DNA from: Pseudonocardia oceani
Lineage (GTDB): Bacteria > Actinomycetota > Actinomycetes > Mycobacteriales > Pseudonocardiaceae
Length of the DNA: 64,000 bases
Reading direction: 5' to 3'
NCBI RefSeq assembly: GCF_019263585.2
Contig: NZ_JADQDF010000002.1
Coordinates: forward strand, 35,101 to 99,100
Of the stretch, positions 52,824-61,662 are shown one piece after another (positions within the stretch are counted from its first letter, which is position 1; each line of letters starts with the position of its first letter). Under the pieces are notes generated by a model. That model saw only the letters and a program-made list of their open reading frames with translations. It ran no database searches and was not told where the DNA came from. The position numbers were made by a program, and so were the translations under genes.

Positions 52824-53143
52824 GGCCCGGCGTCGAGCAGCGCGGACACCGACCGGGAGAACACGCGCCACCCGTCTCGCTGGTCGGCCAGCGCGGTGAC
52901 CCCGGCCGGGGTGAGCTGATAACTGCGTCGGCGCCGGCCCGGCCCGTCCGACCAGGCGGAGCGGATCAGCCCGGCCCGCTCCAACCGGTGCAGCGCCGGG
53001 TACACAGTGCCGGTCGGCAGGTCGAACGTGCCCCCGCTGCCGGCCCGCAACGCCTCGATCACGCCGTAGCCGTGCAACGGCCCCCGCTCGAGAGCGGCGA
53101 GCAACAGCCCGTCGAGGTGACCCTTCAACGCCTCCGCCCGCAT
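52805..53143 (-). CDS. PadR-family transcriptional regulator
   Basis: The 112-aa protein is a typical short PadR: ALKGHLDGLLLAALERGPLHGYGV, then LPTGTVYPALHRLERAGLI and GRRRRSYQLTPAGVTAL. It probably represses its own operon and the divergent gene through the two palindromes in between. The ligand is unknown. Confidence 0.92.
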   Translation of the reverse strand: MRAEALKGHLDGLLLAALERGPLHGYGVIEALRAGSGGTFDLPTGTVYPALHRLERAGLIRSAWSDGPGRRRRSYQLTPAGVTALADQRDGWRVFSRSVSALLDAGPWPTPA

Positions 53144-53145
53144 AC

Positions 53146-53158
53146 GTAGCGATGCTAC
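53146..53158. promoter_or_regulatory. PadR operator candidate GTAGCGATGCTAC
   Basis: Perfect 5-bp arms around GAT directly before the padR-like start. It matches the second site at 53211-53223 in its arms. Confidence 0.65.
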
Positions 53159-53210
53159 TCCTTTGCGGTGGTCGGTGACCAGACCGCGTGCGCCGACACG
53201 GCCCGTAATA

Positions 53211-53223
53211 GTAGCGTCGCTAC
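53211..53223. promoter_or_regulatory. PadR operator candidate GTAGCGTCGCTAC
   Basis: Perfect 6-bp arms around a T, 35 bp before the divergent gene and 65 bp from the first site. The pair gives the consensus GTAGCRNYGCTAC. Confidence 0.68.
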
Positions 53224-53257
53224 CTATAGGGTCGGAGCGGACCCGGAGGGGTCGGTC

Positions 53258-53746
53258 ATGGACATCGCTGTGCCGTTGGACGTGACGATCGCCGTCCACG
53301 TGGGGTGCGGTGTGGTCGCGGTGGCGTGCGGGCCGGGAGCGATGCTGACCCGCAAGGGCAGCCGCCGACACCGCGGTTTCGGCCGGATCTATCTGGGCGC
53401 GCTGCTCGGGCTGGGTCTGACGGCGCCGGTCCTGGCCGCGGTCGATTGGGCGCATCGATGGCACTTGGCCGTGCTCGGTGGGCTCGCCCTCGGCGCGGCC
53501 ACCGCGGGCGCCGCTGCGGTGCGGTTGCTGCGCCCGATCCGGCTGGCGGTCCACATCACCGGGATGGGCACCGCCTACGTCGTCATGCTGACCGCGTTCT
53601 ACGTCGACAACGGGCCCCGGCTCCCACTGTGGGACCAGCTGCCACCGATCGTGTTCTGGGTCCTGCCGGCCGCAGTAGGGACACCGGTGCTGCTGGGCGC
53701 GCTGCACCGCCACCGCGGCGGGCGGCCGCCCGCTCGCCCGACCTGA
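53258..53746 (+). CDS. Four-helix membrane protein (DUF2306-like)
   Basis: The 162-aa protein has four hydrophobic segments and conserved positive residues after the first (GPGAMLTRKGSRRHRGFGRIY), plus HITGMGTAYVVMLTAFYVDN, consistent with the DUF2306 family. It is divergent from the PadR gene and likely under its control. GGAGGGG precedes the ATG. Confidence 0.65.
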   Translation: MDIAVPLDVTIAVHVGCGVVAVACGPGAMLTRKGSRRHRGFGRIYLGALLGLGLTAPVLAAVDWAHRWHLAVLGGLALGAATAGAAAVRLLRPIRLAVHITGMGTAYVVMLTAFYVDNGPRLPLWDQLPPIVFWVLPAAVGTPVLLGALHRHRGGRPPARPT

Positions 53747-53770
53747 CGGGCCGGCCCGAGCGCCGCCGCG

Positions 53771-55021
53771 TCAGCGGAGGGTGAGGGTGAGGAGCACGCC
53801 GCTGCGGGGGCGGGTCGGGACCCGGGACAGGTCGACGTCAAGGTCCTGGGGCGGCAGCGTGTAGTCCAGCCGGGCCAGCGTGCGGGCGGCGACCGCGATC
53901 ATGGTGAGCACGACGTCCTCGCCGGGGCAGCGATGCCCGGTGGCTAGGTCTCCGCCGCCCTGCGGTACCAGGGTGTCCGGGTCGATCGGGTCGGCGAGGA
54001 AGCGGTCCGGGTCGAAACGGTCGGGGTCGGGCCAGTGCGTCGGGTCGTGGTCGGTGCCGTGCACGTCGAGCACCACCAGCCCACCGCGCGGGACCGCGAC
54101 GCCGAGGACGTCCTGGCCCTCGCGGGCCACGGCGGCCAGCACCGGGACGAACGGGTAGCGCCGGCGCACCTCCTGGGCGAACGCGGCGACCGCGCGCTCG
54201 TCGGCGCCGGGGTCGGGGTCGGGGTCGGCGAGGCGGTGGCGCCATTCGGGGTGCTCGTGCAGGGCCAGGCCGGCGAAGGCCACGTACCAGGCCGCGGCCA
54301 CGGTCGGGCGGACGAAGTTGAGCAGGGCGACGCCGGCGACGCGGGCGGGCAACGGCCGCCCGCGCGGGTCGCGGGCCGTCGCGACCGTGTGCAGCGCGGT
54401 ACCGGGCGCCGGGTGGATCTGCCCGAGGCGGGCCCGGCGGACGAGCCCGGCGGCCCACCGGCTCAGCCGCGCGCGGGCGAGGGCGGCGCGGGCGAAGGGC
54501 CGGCCCGGCGTGCCGAACCCGTCGACGATGTCGGCGAGCTGCTGCGCCCGCCGGGGCAGTTCCGCGGAGGCCACCGGGATCCCGGCCCATGGCAGCACGG
54601 CCGCGCCCAGGACCTGCACGGCCTCGTCGAACAGCCGCACCGGTGCCCCGCTTGCCCAGCGCCGGGTGACCGCCTGCCACTCCTGCTCGGCGCGCCGACC
54701 GAGGTCGGCGACCGCGTCGGCGGTGAGCACCTGCAGGTACAGCACCTTGCGGTGGTGGTGCTCGGCGTCGTCGAGACCGTGCACCGTGTCCCGCCCGAAC
54801 AGCACCACCTTCAACGGGGCCGGCAGTGAACCGCGGCGGCGCAGCCGCGGATCGTAGAAGCGGCGCACCCCAGCCGGTCCGCCGATCAGCACCGCGCGGC
54901 GGCCCAGCAGCCGGGTCGGTACCGCCCACGGGGCCGTCGGGGGGTCTGGCCGCAGCCCGCCGGCCCAGCGGTACCCCTGACGGATCAACTCCAGCGTCTG
55001 GTCCCTCATCTTGTCCCGCAC
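53771..55021 (-). CDS. Cytochrome P450 of the CYP152 (fatty-acid peroxygenase) type
   Basis: The 416-aa protein has a haem-binding loop PQGGGDLATGHRCPGED, the Tyr/Gly-His-Arg-Cys-Pro pattern of CYP152 peroxygenases, and an I-helix with Arg-Pro (NFVRPTVAAAWYVAFAGLAL) in place of the acid-threonine pair. These enzymes use hydrogen peroxide with the substrate carboxylate. The distal residue lies in VHGLDDAEHHHRK and is histidine, as in the alkene-forming OleT rather than the hydroxylase with Gln. Either GTG 55021 or ATG 55009 may be the start. It is not clearly linked to its neighbours. Confidence 0.85.
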   Translation of the reverse strand: MRDKMRDQTLELIRQGYRWAGGLRPDPPTAPWAVPTRLLGRRAVLIGGPAGVRRFYDPRLRRRGSLPAPLKVVLFGRDTVHGLDDAEHHHRKVLYLQVLTADAVADLGRRAEQEWQAVTRRWASGAPVRLFDEAVQVLGAAVLPWAGIPVASAELPRRAQQLADIVDGFGTPGRPFARAALARARLSRWAAGLVRRARLGQIHPAPGTALHTVATARDPRGRPLPARVAGVALLNFVRPTVAAAWYVAFAGLALHEHPEWRHRLADPDPDPGADERAVAAFAQEVRRRYPFVPVLAAVAREGQDVLGVAVPRGGLVVLDVHGTDHDPTHWPDPDRFDPDRFLADPIDPDTLVPQGGGDLATGHRCPGEDVVLTMIAVAARTLARLDYTLPPQDLDVDLSRVPTRPRSGVLLTLTLR

Positions 55022-55062
55022 CTACCCCTCAACCTCGTGATCGCGTCCGTTGTTCACCGGCA

Positions 55063-57057
55063 TCAGGCGCGATGGGCGGCGTCGAGCGGTTGCGGGCGTG
55101 TCGGCGCCGGCAGCGGGAGCACTGTGGCGGCAGTGGGAGACAGCGCGCGGGTGCGTCCGGCGCGCACGGCGTTGGCGATAACCACGATCTCGGCGAGCTC
55201 GTGCACGGCGACGACCGCGGCCAGGCCGAGCACGCCGAGCAGGGCCAGCGGCATCAACCCGATGATGATGGCCAGCGACAGCCCCACGTTCTGCAGCATG
55301 ATCCGCCGCGCCCGCCGGGCGTGGTCCAGCGCCTGGGGCAGGTGGCGCAGGTCCTCGCCCATCAGGGCGACGTCGGCGGTCTCGATGGCCACGTCGGTGC
55401 CCATCGCGCCCATGGCGATGCCCAGGTCGGCGGTAGCCAGGGCGGGGGCGTCGTTGACACCGTCGCCGACCATCGCCGTGGGCCGCTCGGCGCGCAGCTT
55501 CCGGACCAGGTCCGCCTTGTCCTCGGGGCGCAGCTCGGCGTGCACCTCGGTGATCCCGGCCTGCGCGGCAAGCGCGGCGGCGGTGGCGTGGTTGTCCCCG
55601 GTGAGCATCGCGACCCGGTAACCGTCGCGGCGCAGCCGGGCGACGACCTCGGCAGCCTCGGGGCGGAGCTCGTCGCGGACCGCGACCGCGCCGAGCAGTT
55701 GCCCGTCGGCCTCGATGAGCACCGCGGTCGCCCCGGCCTCCTGCATGCTGCGCACCGGCCCGGCCAGGTCGCCGGGGTCGATCCAGCCCGGCCGGCCCAG
55801 TCGCAGCGCACGCCCGTCCAGGCGCCCGGTGAGCCCGGCACCGGGAACCGCCTCGACGTCAGCGGCCGGGGTGACCTGGTCGACCGCGGCCAGGATCGCG
55901 CGGGCCAGGGGGTGCTCGCTGCGCGCCTCCAGGGCGGCGGCGAGCGCGAGGACCTGCTCGCGGGTGGCGCCGGCGGTGGTGGCGACCTCGACGACGACGG
56001 GTCGGTTGCGGGTCAGGGTGCCGGTCTTGTCCAGCGCGACCCCCCGGATCCGGCCCAGGGCCTCCAGCGCTGCGCCGCCCTTGACCAGCACGCCCATCTT
56101 GCTGGCCGCACCGACCGCGGCGACCACGGTCACCGGGATCGAGATCGCCAGCGCACACGGTGACGCGGCGACCAGCACGACCAGGGCGCGTTCGATCCAC
56201 ACCAGCGGGTCGCCCAGCAGGCTGCCGATCCCGGCGATCAGCGCGGCGGCGATCATCACCCCGGGCACCAGTGGGCGCGCGATCCGGTCGGCGAGGCGCT
56301 GCGCGGCGCCCTTGCGGGACTGCTCGGCCTCCACGATCGCCACGATCCGGGCCAGGGAGTTGTCCGCGGCGGTGCTGGTGACCTCGACCTCCAGCGCGCC
56401 GGTGCCGTTGATCGACCCGGCGTACACCTCGTCACCCGGGCCGGCCTCGACCGGCACCGACTCCCCGGTGATGGCCGAGACGTCCAGCGCGGTCCGCCCG
56501 GTCCGAACAACGCCGTCGGTAGCCAGGCGCTCCCCGGGGCGCACCAGCATGGCGTCCCCGACCCGCAGCTCGTCCGGGGCGAGGACGACCTCCAGGCCGC
56601 CGCGCAGCACCGTGGCCTGCTCAGGGACCAGGGACAGCAGCGCGCGCAGACCGCGCCGCGTCCGGGCGATCGAGTACTCCTCCAGGCCCTCGCTGATCGA
56701 GAACAGGAACGCCAGCATCGCGGCCTCGCCGACCTCACCGAGCGCGACGGCGCCGACCGCGGCGATGGTCATCAGGGTGCCGACCCCGATCCTGCCCTTG
56801 GCCAGGCGGCGCAACGTGGACGGCACGAACGTCCACGCCCCCACCGCCAGGGCGGCCACCTGCAGGGCGAGCTCCACCGGCGCCGGCCCACCGGCCCAGC
56901 CCACGACCAGCGATGCACCGAGCAGCACCCCGGCCACCGCGGCTGCGCGCAGCTCGGAGACCTCCCACAGCCGCTCCGGCTCACGCTCCGGCACGACCTC
57001 GCCGGTCTCGGCGTCGACGCGGGGCTCCTCGTCGCCGCACCCGCACGCGTCACTCAC
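55063..57057 (-). CDS. Heavy-metal P1B-type ATPase (CtpG-like)
   Basis: The 664-aa pump has the phosphorylation site LDKTGTLTRN, the TGES loop (AITGESVPVEAG), TGDNHATA and GDGVNDAP. The metal motif in the sixth helix is SPCALAIS and the eighth helix has VHELAEIVVIANAVR. This differs from the HEGGT of cobalt pumps and fits CtpG-type Cd/Pb/Zn exporters. The N-terminus has DACGCGDEE instead of a full metal-binding domain. The GTG at 57057 overlaps the sensor gene by 8 bp. Confidence 0.9.
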   Translation of the reverse strand: MSDACGCGDEEPRVDAETGEVVPEREPERLWEVSELRAAAVAGVLLGASLVVGWAGGPAPVELALQVAALAVGAWTFVPSTLRRLAKGRIGVGTLMTIAAVGAVALGEVGEAAMLAFLFSISEGLEEYSIARTRRGLRALLSLVPEQATVLRGGLEVVLAPDELRVGDAMLVRPGERLATDGVVRTGRTALDVSAITGESVPVEAGPGDEVYAGSINGTGALEVEVTSTAADNSLARIVAIVEAEQSRKGAAQRLADRIARPLVPGVMIAAALIAGIGSLLGDPLVWIERALVVLVAASPCALAISIPVTVVAAVGAASKMGVLVKGGAALEALGRIRGVALDKTGTLTRNRPVVVEVATTAGATREQVLALAAALEARSEHPLARAILAAVDQVTPAADVEAVPGAGLTGRLDGRALRLGRPGWIDPGDLAGPVRSMQEAGATAVLIEADGQLLGAVAVRDELRPEAAEVVARLRRDGYRVAMLTGDNHATAAALAAQAGITEVHAELRPEDKADLVRKLRAERPTAMVGDGVNDAPALATADLGIAMGAMGTDVAIETADVALMGEDLRHLPQALDHARRARRIMLQNVGLSLAIIIGLMPLALLGVLGLAAVVAVHELAEIVVIANAVRAGRTRALSPTAATVLPLPAPTRPQPLDAAHRA

Positions 57058-57442
57058 CGCGCACCTCCACGCCCGTCGCAGGGGAAGCACCCGCGGTGCC
57101 GAAGTTCGGGCACAGCGCCACCGCCGACCCCGTCGCCCCCAGCAACGTCTGCGCGGCAGAGAGCAGGTCGAGCAGTTCCGGGTGGGTCAGCGAGTAGAAC
57201 ATCTGCCGCCCCTGCGGCCGGCCCACGACCAGGCCGCAGTCCCGCAGACACGCCAGATGCGCCGACACCGTCGACTGCGCCAACCCCAGCCGCTCGGTCA
57301 GATCCACCACCCGTGCCTCGCCCCCGGTGAGGTGCTGCACGATCGCGAGCCGGGTTGCGTCGGACAGGCTGTGGAACAACGCCGCAGCCGGCATCAGCTC
57401 CTGGCGCGGGGAGACCGCGACTGCCCCATCTGGCATCGTCAT
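57050..57442 (-). CDS. ArsR-family metal sensor (CmtR-like)
   Basis: The 130-aa protein has the ArsR winged helix (ALFHSLSDATRLAIVQHL, LAQSTVSAHLACLRDCGLV). The cysteines in ACLRDC plus one in VALCPN match the C57, C61 and C102 ligands by which mycobacterial CmtR binds Cd or Pb. It lies before a CtpG-like pump, the same pairing as cmtR-ctpG. An ATG at 57436 is an alternative start. Confidence 0.9.
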   Translation of the reverse strand: MTMPDGAVAVSPRQELMPAAALFHSLSDATRLAIVQHLTGGEARVVDLTERLGLAQSTVSAHLACLRDCGLVVGRPQGRQMFYSLTHPELLDLLSAAQTLLGATGSAVALCPNFGTAGASPATGVEVRGE

Positions 57443-57595
57443 ACAACGATGTTAACGCACAGAGCAAGTGATTGCATCGGCCTTTGGTGGTGTCCCTTGC
57501 CAGCAGGCACCCGCTGGCAGTGGCGTCGCATCTCTGATATTCATCGTCTTACAGCGATGACACCGTTTGATTTGGATAGCTTGGAGGTCAGGGTC

Positions 57596-58231
57596 GTGTT
57601 GATGAACCGGGTGGAGACGGCGCTGGTGAACAGCCCACCACGTCGGGCGTTGCAGCGGTTCTACGAAACCCCGACGCTGCTGCGGCTGGGCGGGATGCTG
57701 CCCACGGATGCACGCGTGCTCGAGGTGGGATGCGGGGCGGGGTACGGCACCGAGCTGATCCTGCGCCGGTTCACCGCGGCCCGGGTGGACGCGCTCGACC
57801 TCGACCCGGCCATGGTCACTCGGGCGAAGCGCCGGCTGGCCGGTTACGGGGACCGGGTGCGGCTGGCCACCGGCGACATGACCGACCTGCGCACCGCCCT
57901 GGGCGCCGAGAACGACAGCTACGACGCGGTGTTCGACTTCGCCATCGTGCACCACGTCCCGGACTGGCGGGCCGCGCTGGGCGAGATCGTCCGGGTGCTC
58001 AAGCCAGGCGGGCGGTTCTACTTCGACGAGGTCACCGCCGCCGCACTCTCCACCCGCGGCTACCGGTGGCTGTTCGACCACCCCACCGAGGACCGGTTCA
58101 CCGCCCAGGACTTCGTCGCCGAGCTGGAACGACAGGGGTTGCAGGTGGGCACCCGGTGGCGCACCCGGATCCGCGGGCACTACCTGCTCGGGGTCGCCCA
58201 ACGCCCCGGCGGCGGCACAGCGCCGCCATGA
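57596..58231 (+). CDS. SAM-dependent methyltransferase (class I)
   Basis: The 211-aa protein has motif I VLEVGCGAGYGTEL, the acidic loop VDALDLD, IVHHVPDW and VLKPGGRFYF. The GTG at 57596 has TTGGAGG 11 bases upstream and is preferred over the ATG at 57557. It is divergent from the metal sensor gene, so it may be induced with the pump; a small-molecule or metalloid substrate is possible but not shown. Confidence 0.88.
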   Translation: MLMNRVETALVNSPPRRALQRFYETPTLLRLGGMLPTDARVLEVGCGAGYGTELILRRFTAARVDALDLDPAMVTRAKRRLAGYGDRVRLATGDMTDLRTALGAENDSYDAVFDFAIVHHVPDWRAALGEIVRVLKPGGRFYFDEVTAAALSTRGYRWLFDHPTEDRFTAQDFVAELERQGLQVGTRWRTRIRGHYLLGVAQRPGGGTAPP

Positions 58232-58495
58232 GCGCCGCGGGCTGTGGGACCGCGACCGGCTCGGAGACATGACTGCGTGCGGGGCGTCGGGGCGATCGCC
58301 GCCCGTCAACGCGCCCGGCTGGCTGAGCTGGTGGACTTCGCCCGCGTTCACTCCCGCGTCTACGCGAGCTCTACCAGGGCATGTCCGGCCGGGTCGAGGA
58401 CCCGCGCCTGCTACCGGTCACCGGTCAGGCAGTCAGCGGGCCGCGCCGAGCCGTCGTTGTCGGTGGCTCGTCGTAGCCTTCCGCCCGTGACCCTG

Positions 58496-59554
58496 ATGAG
58501 CGCAGGCGCTGGCCGGGGCCCTGCGGCGGCGGGGCTCATCCCGATTCCGGCGCTCACCCATGCACCGGCGGCCGAGGTGTCCCGCGCGCCGGCCCTCGCC
58601 AACGCACTGTTGGGGCAGCTCGATACCGAGCATCCTGCCCTGAGCGGGAGCCCGGACCGAGAGCGGCTGCTGGCCGCGGCCTGGCTGGCCGGCTACCGCT
58701 CTCCACGGACCCGCCGCGCCTACGCCGCTGACCTCGCGGCCTGGCTGGACTGGCTCACCGGACTCGACGTCGACGTCCTCGACGCCCGTCGGGTGCATGT
58801 CGACCTGTGGGCCCGTCACCTGCTCGATAGCGGCGCGGCCGCGTCGAGCACCACCCGGCGGCTCTCGGCGGTGACCAGCTTCTACCACCACCTCGTCGAC
58901 CACGACCTGCTCGCCGCGAACCCCGCCGCGTCAGTGCGCCGCCCGAAGGTCGACGCAGACCACACCACCACTGTCGGGCTCGACCGCGACCAGGCTCGCG
59001 CGTTCCTCGCCGCCGCCGACGCCGACCTCGGTCCGGCCCGACTGCGCACCGCGGCTACCGCCAGGTTGCTCCTACACCTGGGTCTGCGCGTCGACGAGCT
59101 GGCCGCCGCCGATGTCGCGGACCTCGGCTACGACCGTGGCCACCGGGTACTCACCGTGGTGCGCAAGGGCGGCCGCCGCGCCACCCTGCCGATTCCGCCG
59201 GCCACCGGGGCCGCCCTTGACGTCTACCTCGCCGCCCGCCCGCCGGGCCCGGACGGCGGCCCACCGGCTGGCCCGCTGCTGGCCACCGCCAGCGGGGCCC
59301 GGCTCGACCAGAGCGCGCTGTGCAAGCTCGTGCGCCGCCTGGCCCGCGCCGCCGAGGTCCCTCAGTGGTCGGAGCTGTCGCCGCACTCGCTGCGTCACAC
59401 CGCGATCACCCTGGCCCTCGACGCCGGCGCGCCGCTGCGTGACGTCCAGGACTACGCCGGGCACCGCGACCCGCGCACCACCCGCCGCTACGACCGTTCG
59501 CGGGGCAGCCTGGATCGCAACGCCGCGTACACCCTCACTGCCTACCTCAGCTGA
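58496..59554 (+). CDS. Tyrosine recombinase (XerC/integrase type)
   Basis: The 352-aa protein has a SAM-like N-terminal core-binding domain (RSPRTRRAYAADLAAWLDWL) and a complete catalytic domain: LHLGLRVDELAA (Arg), VVRKGGRRATLPIP (Lys), SPHSLRHTAITLAL (His, Arg), YAGHRDPRTTRRYDR (His, Tyr). It should be active in site-specific recombination, for example in dimer resolution or integration of the element. No att core could be identified. A GTG at 58487 is an alternative start. Confidence 0.93.
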   Translation: MSAGAGRGPAAAGLIPIPALTHAPAAEVSRAPALANALLGQLDTEHPALSGSPDRERLLAAAWLAGYRSPRTRRAYAADLAAWLDWLTGLDVDVLDARRVHVDLWARHLLDSGAAASSTTRRLSAVTSFYHHLVDHDLLAANPAASVRRPKVDADHTTTVGLDRDQARAFLAAADADLGPARLRTAATARLLLHLGLRVDELAAADVADLGYDRGHRVLTVVRKGGRRATLPIPPATGAALDVYLAARPPGPDGGPPAGPLLATASGARLDQSALCKLVRRLARAAEVPQWSELSPHSLRHTAITLALDAGAPLRDVQDYAGHRDPRTTRRYDRSRGSLDRNAAYTLTAYLS

Positions 59555-60155
59555 GGCCCCCGAACTCCGGAACAAGGGCCCGAACGATCCGGACCTGGAC
59601 CGGTCGCGGTCCTGACGCTGGTACCGCAGATCACCATGCACCGCCGACGACTACGCCGGCGCCGAGCCGGTCGACCTGATCGTCTCGGACCTGCTGCGAT
59701 CGGGCTTCGGGCTGCTCTCCCGATTGGACCCGCCGACCTGACCGACCTGCCCACCCTCGACGGCTGGGCCGCGCAACTCGACCCCCGACGGACAGCACAT
59801 GCGGATCGTCGAACCGGGCGGCACGTTCTACGACGGGGACCTCGGCGCCGCGCCCCCGGCCAGCTGGCACGACGCGCTGCACCGCCGCGGCCGGCTCGTC
59901 GCATTGTTCGGGAGCGCGGTCGACATCGGGGCGGACCGGGGCGAGCGGATCAACGGACGCGGCCGCCGGCGGCGGCGTGGTCGGCGCGCAGTTGCCGGTC
60001 GCGGTCACGCCCCTCGACACGAGGTAGACCGGCGCCGAACCGAGCCCCGCACCGGCGGTGGGGTGCTTCCGGCGGAAGCACGGGCGGGGCTCCGGGGTGG
60101 CGTGGTTCGGATTCCTACCCGTGAGTCGTCGAGGTGGTGTTCGGGCCGACTGTCT
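59555..60155. pseudogene. Decayed stretch with broken coding fragments
   Basis: Six hundred bases without an intact gene. The plus strand holds protein-like pieces in shifting frames: DDYAGAEPVDLIVSDLLRSG (from 59646), TDLPTLDGWAAQLD (from 59740) and MRIVEPGGTFYDGDLGA, then SWHDALHRRGRLVALFGSA (59799-59915). They read as one frameshifted protein of about 95 residues of unknown family. The strand of the remaining sequence is unclear. Confidence 0.4.
60065..60079. repeat. GCTTCCGGCGGAAGC palindrome, intergenic copy
   Basis: Preceded by GTGGGGT as at 32967; the centre base differs (G instead of C). It lies downstream of the XRE gene. Confidence 0.6.
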
Positions 60156-60737
60156 TCATGTCGTCGAGGTTGATACCGGTTCGTATCCACTGGCACGGAT
60201 CGCGGCCATGATCGTGCTCACCGTGCCGTGCAGGTCCTGGTGGATTGCGTCCTCGCGGTCGTAGGCGATCCGGGCCTCGATCACCGCCCGCTCGGCCGGC
60301 TCCTCGAGCCAGGAGGTCCACAGCGAGTTGACCGCGACGCCGGCCTCACGTGCCTCGTGCGCGGCGACCGCGACCTCAGCCTGCGCACGCAGGAACTCCG
60401 CGGTGGCGTCCTTGATCGCAGCGTAAGCGACACCGGCGTACCGGTGGGCGGCCTGCAGCTGAGCGTCGCGCCGGAACGCGTGCGGGCTGCGGGTCAGGTT
60501 CATCCAGCTCGGCAGACCCAGCGCGTCCATCAGCGCGACCGCCTCCGCGATTCGCACCGCGCGCTTGCCCTGCTCGATCTTCCACACCGTGGCCTGGGTG
60601 AACCCGGACCCGCGCTCGACCATGCGCTGCGCTAGGTCTTCCTGGCTCAGTCCGAGCTGCTCGCGGTACTCGCGCACGTTGGTGGCGAAGTTCTGCTCCA
60701 CCTCGGCCAAGCCGACGCCGTCCGATTCGTCACTCAC
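60156..60737 (-). CDS. XRE-family transcriptional regulator
   Basis: The 193-aa protein has a Cro/C1 HTH at residues 15-75 (NVREYREQLGLSQEDLAQRM, GFTQATVWKIEQGKRAVRI) and a helical C-terminal domain (AEVAVAAHEAREAGVAV...). It is divergent from the gene at 60826, and palindromic half-sites with the core ACTC/GAGT lie between. It probably regulates both. Confidence 0.85.
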   Translation of the reverse strand: MSDESDGVGLAEVEQNFATNVREYREQLGLSQEDLAQRMVERGSGFTQATVWKIEQGKRAVRIAEAVALMDALGLPSWMNLTRSPHAFRRDAQLQAAHRYAGVAYAAIKDATAEFLRAQAEVAVAAHEAREAGVAVNSLWTSWLEEPAERAVIEARIAYDREDAIHQDLHGTVSTIMAAIRASGYEPVSTSTT

Positions 60738-60749
60738 CGCGCCACTCCA

Positions 60750-60798
60750 AACTAGAGTTGATGCTCACTCCCGAACGTGCGCTACTCTAACCCGGAGT
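60750..60798. promoter_or_regulatory. Divergent operator region with AACT..AGTT and ACTC..GAGT dyads
   Basis: AACTAGAGTT (60750-60759) and ACTCTAACCCGGAGT (60784-60798) share the half-site ACTC/GAGT with CACTCC and CACTCCC nearby. The location between the XRE gene and its divergent neighbour makes them likely binding sites. Confidence 0.5.
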
Positions 60799-60825
60799 CG
60801 GACGGAACACCAATAGGGAGTGGCG

Positions 60826-61626
60826 ATGTCGGAGCAGCTGAACCTCGCGACGTTCACCGGGGCGCACCCCAGCACCGGGCAGCTGGTGGAGCAGCTGCAC
60901 GCCTGGGGGTTCCGCCAGCTGCGCGTGGAGGGCGTGCACCTGGTGTTCCGCGGTCCGCACGGCGGCACCCTGCGGGTGCTGCGCTCGATGCTGGGCCGGG
61001 CCGACGCCGCGGTCACGGCGAAAGCCGCCCGCCTGGCCGAGGTCGAGGAGCCCACGTTCTGGGCCGGCCCGGAAGCCCACGCCCGCAACCTGGCCCAGCC
61101 CACCGCTCCCGACACCGACTCCACCACGCGGGCGTTGCTCGACGACGCCGCCGCCGCGCGGGAGGGTCGCGAGAGGCCGACTCACGACCAGATCATCGCG
61201 GTGGTCCTGGCCGTGCACGTCGCGATGGATCAACCACTCGGGTTCAGCCAGGTCGTGGCGCTGGCCGACGTGTCGTTGACCCGCAGCCAGGTCAGCGGCG
61301 CCAGTAGCCAACTCTGCCGCGACGGCCAGCTCGTCCGCATCCGCTCGGGCGTCTACCAGTGGGCCGAAGGATCCTTCACCGCCCGCCCCGCTCCTCGACC
61401 TATCCCGCGCCAGCGCGCTCGTCGGGTCGAGCATCCCGCTTCTCGCCCACCCGCACCCGCGGCGAAGCCGGCCCGGCCGGTCCCGTCTACGGCTGCACCG
61501 GCGGCCGCCGACCTGTTCGAGCAGCTGTTCCCGCGTGGGGTCACGATGACCGCCGAGCTGCTCGCGGACTTCGAGCAGTGGGCACAGCTCACCGAGAAGC
61601 TGACCGCCTACGCGAACGCCTCCTAG
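60826..61626 (+). CDS. Plasmid hypothetical protein (266 aa)
   Basis: The N-terminal 60 residues (STGQLVEQLHAWGFRQLRVE, GGTLRVLRSMLGRADAAV) alternate helix and strand. A middle domain (LGFSQVVALADVSLTRSQVSG, GVYQWAEGSF) looks like a winged helix, and a Pro/Ala-rich linker leads to a short helical tail. It may be a DNA-binding plasmid maintenance protein. GGGAGTGG precedes the ATG. Confidence 0.6.
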   Translation: MSEQLNLATFTGAHPSTGQLVEQLHAWGFRQLRVEGVHLVFRGPHGGTLRVLRSMLGRADAAVTAKAARLAEVEEPTFWAGPEAHARNLAQPTAPDTDSTTRALLDDAAAAREGRERPTHDQIIAVVLAVHVAMDQPLGFSQVVALADVSLTRSQVSGASSQLCRDGQLVRIRSGVYQWAEGSFTARPAPRPIPRQRARRVEHPASRPPAPAAKPARPVPSTAAPAAADLFEQLFPRGVTMTAELLADFEQWAQLTEKLTAYANAS

Positions 61627-61662
61627 AACCTGGCCGGCGCGACACGGCGGCTGGCGGCGGGG

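Noticed and set aside
57495..57525. Hairpin TGCCAGC/GCTGGCA before the methyltransferase gene as a terminator or riboswitch
   Set aside because: Only 7-bp arms, no T-run, and located between divergent promoters; likely incidental.
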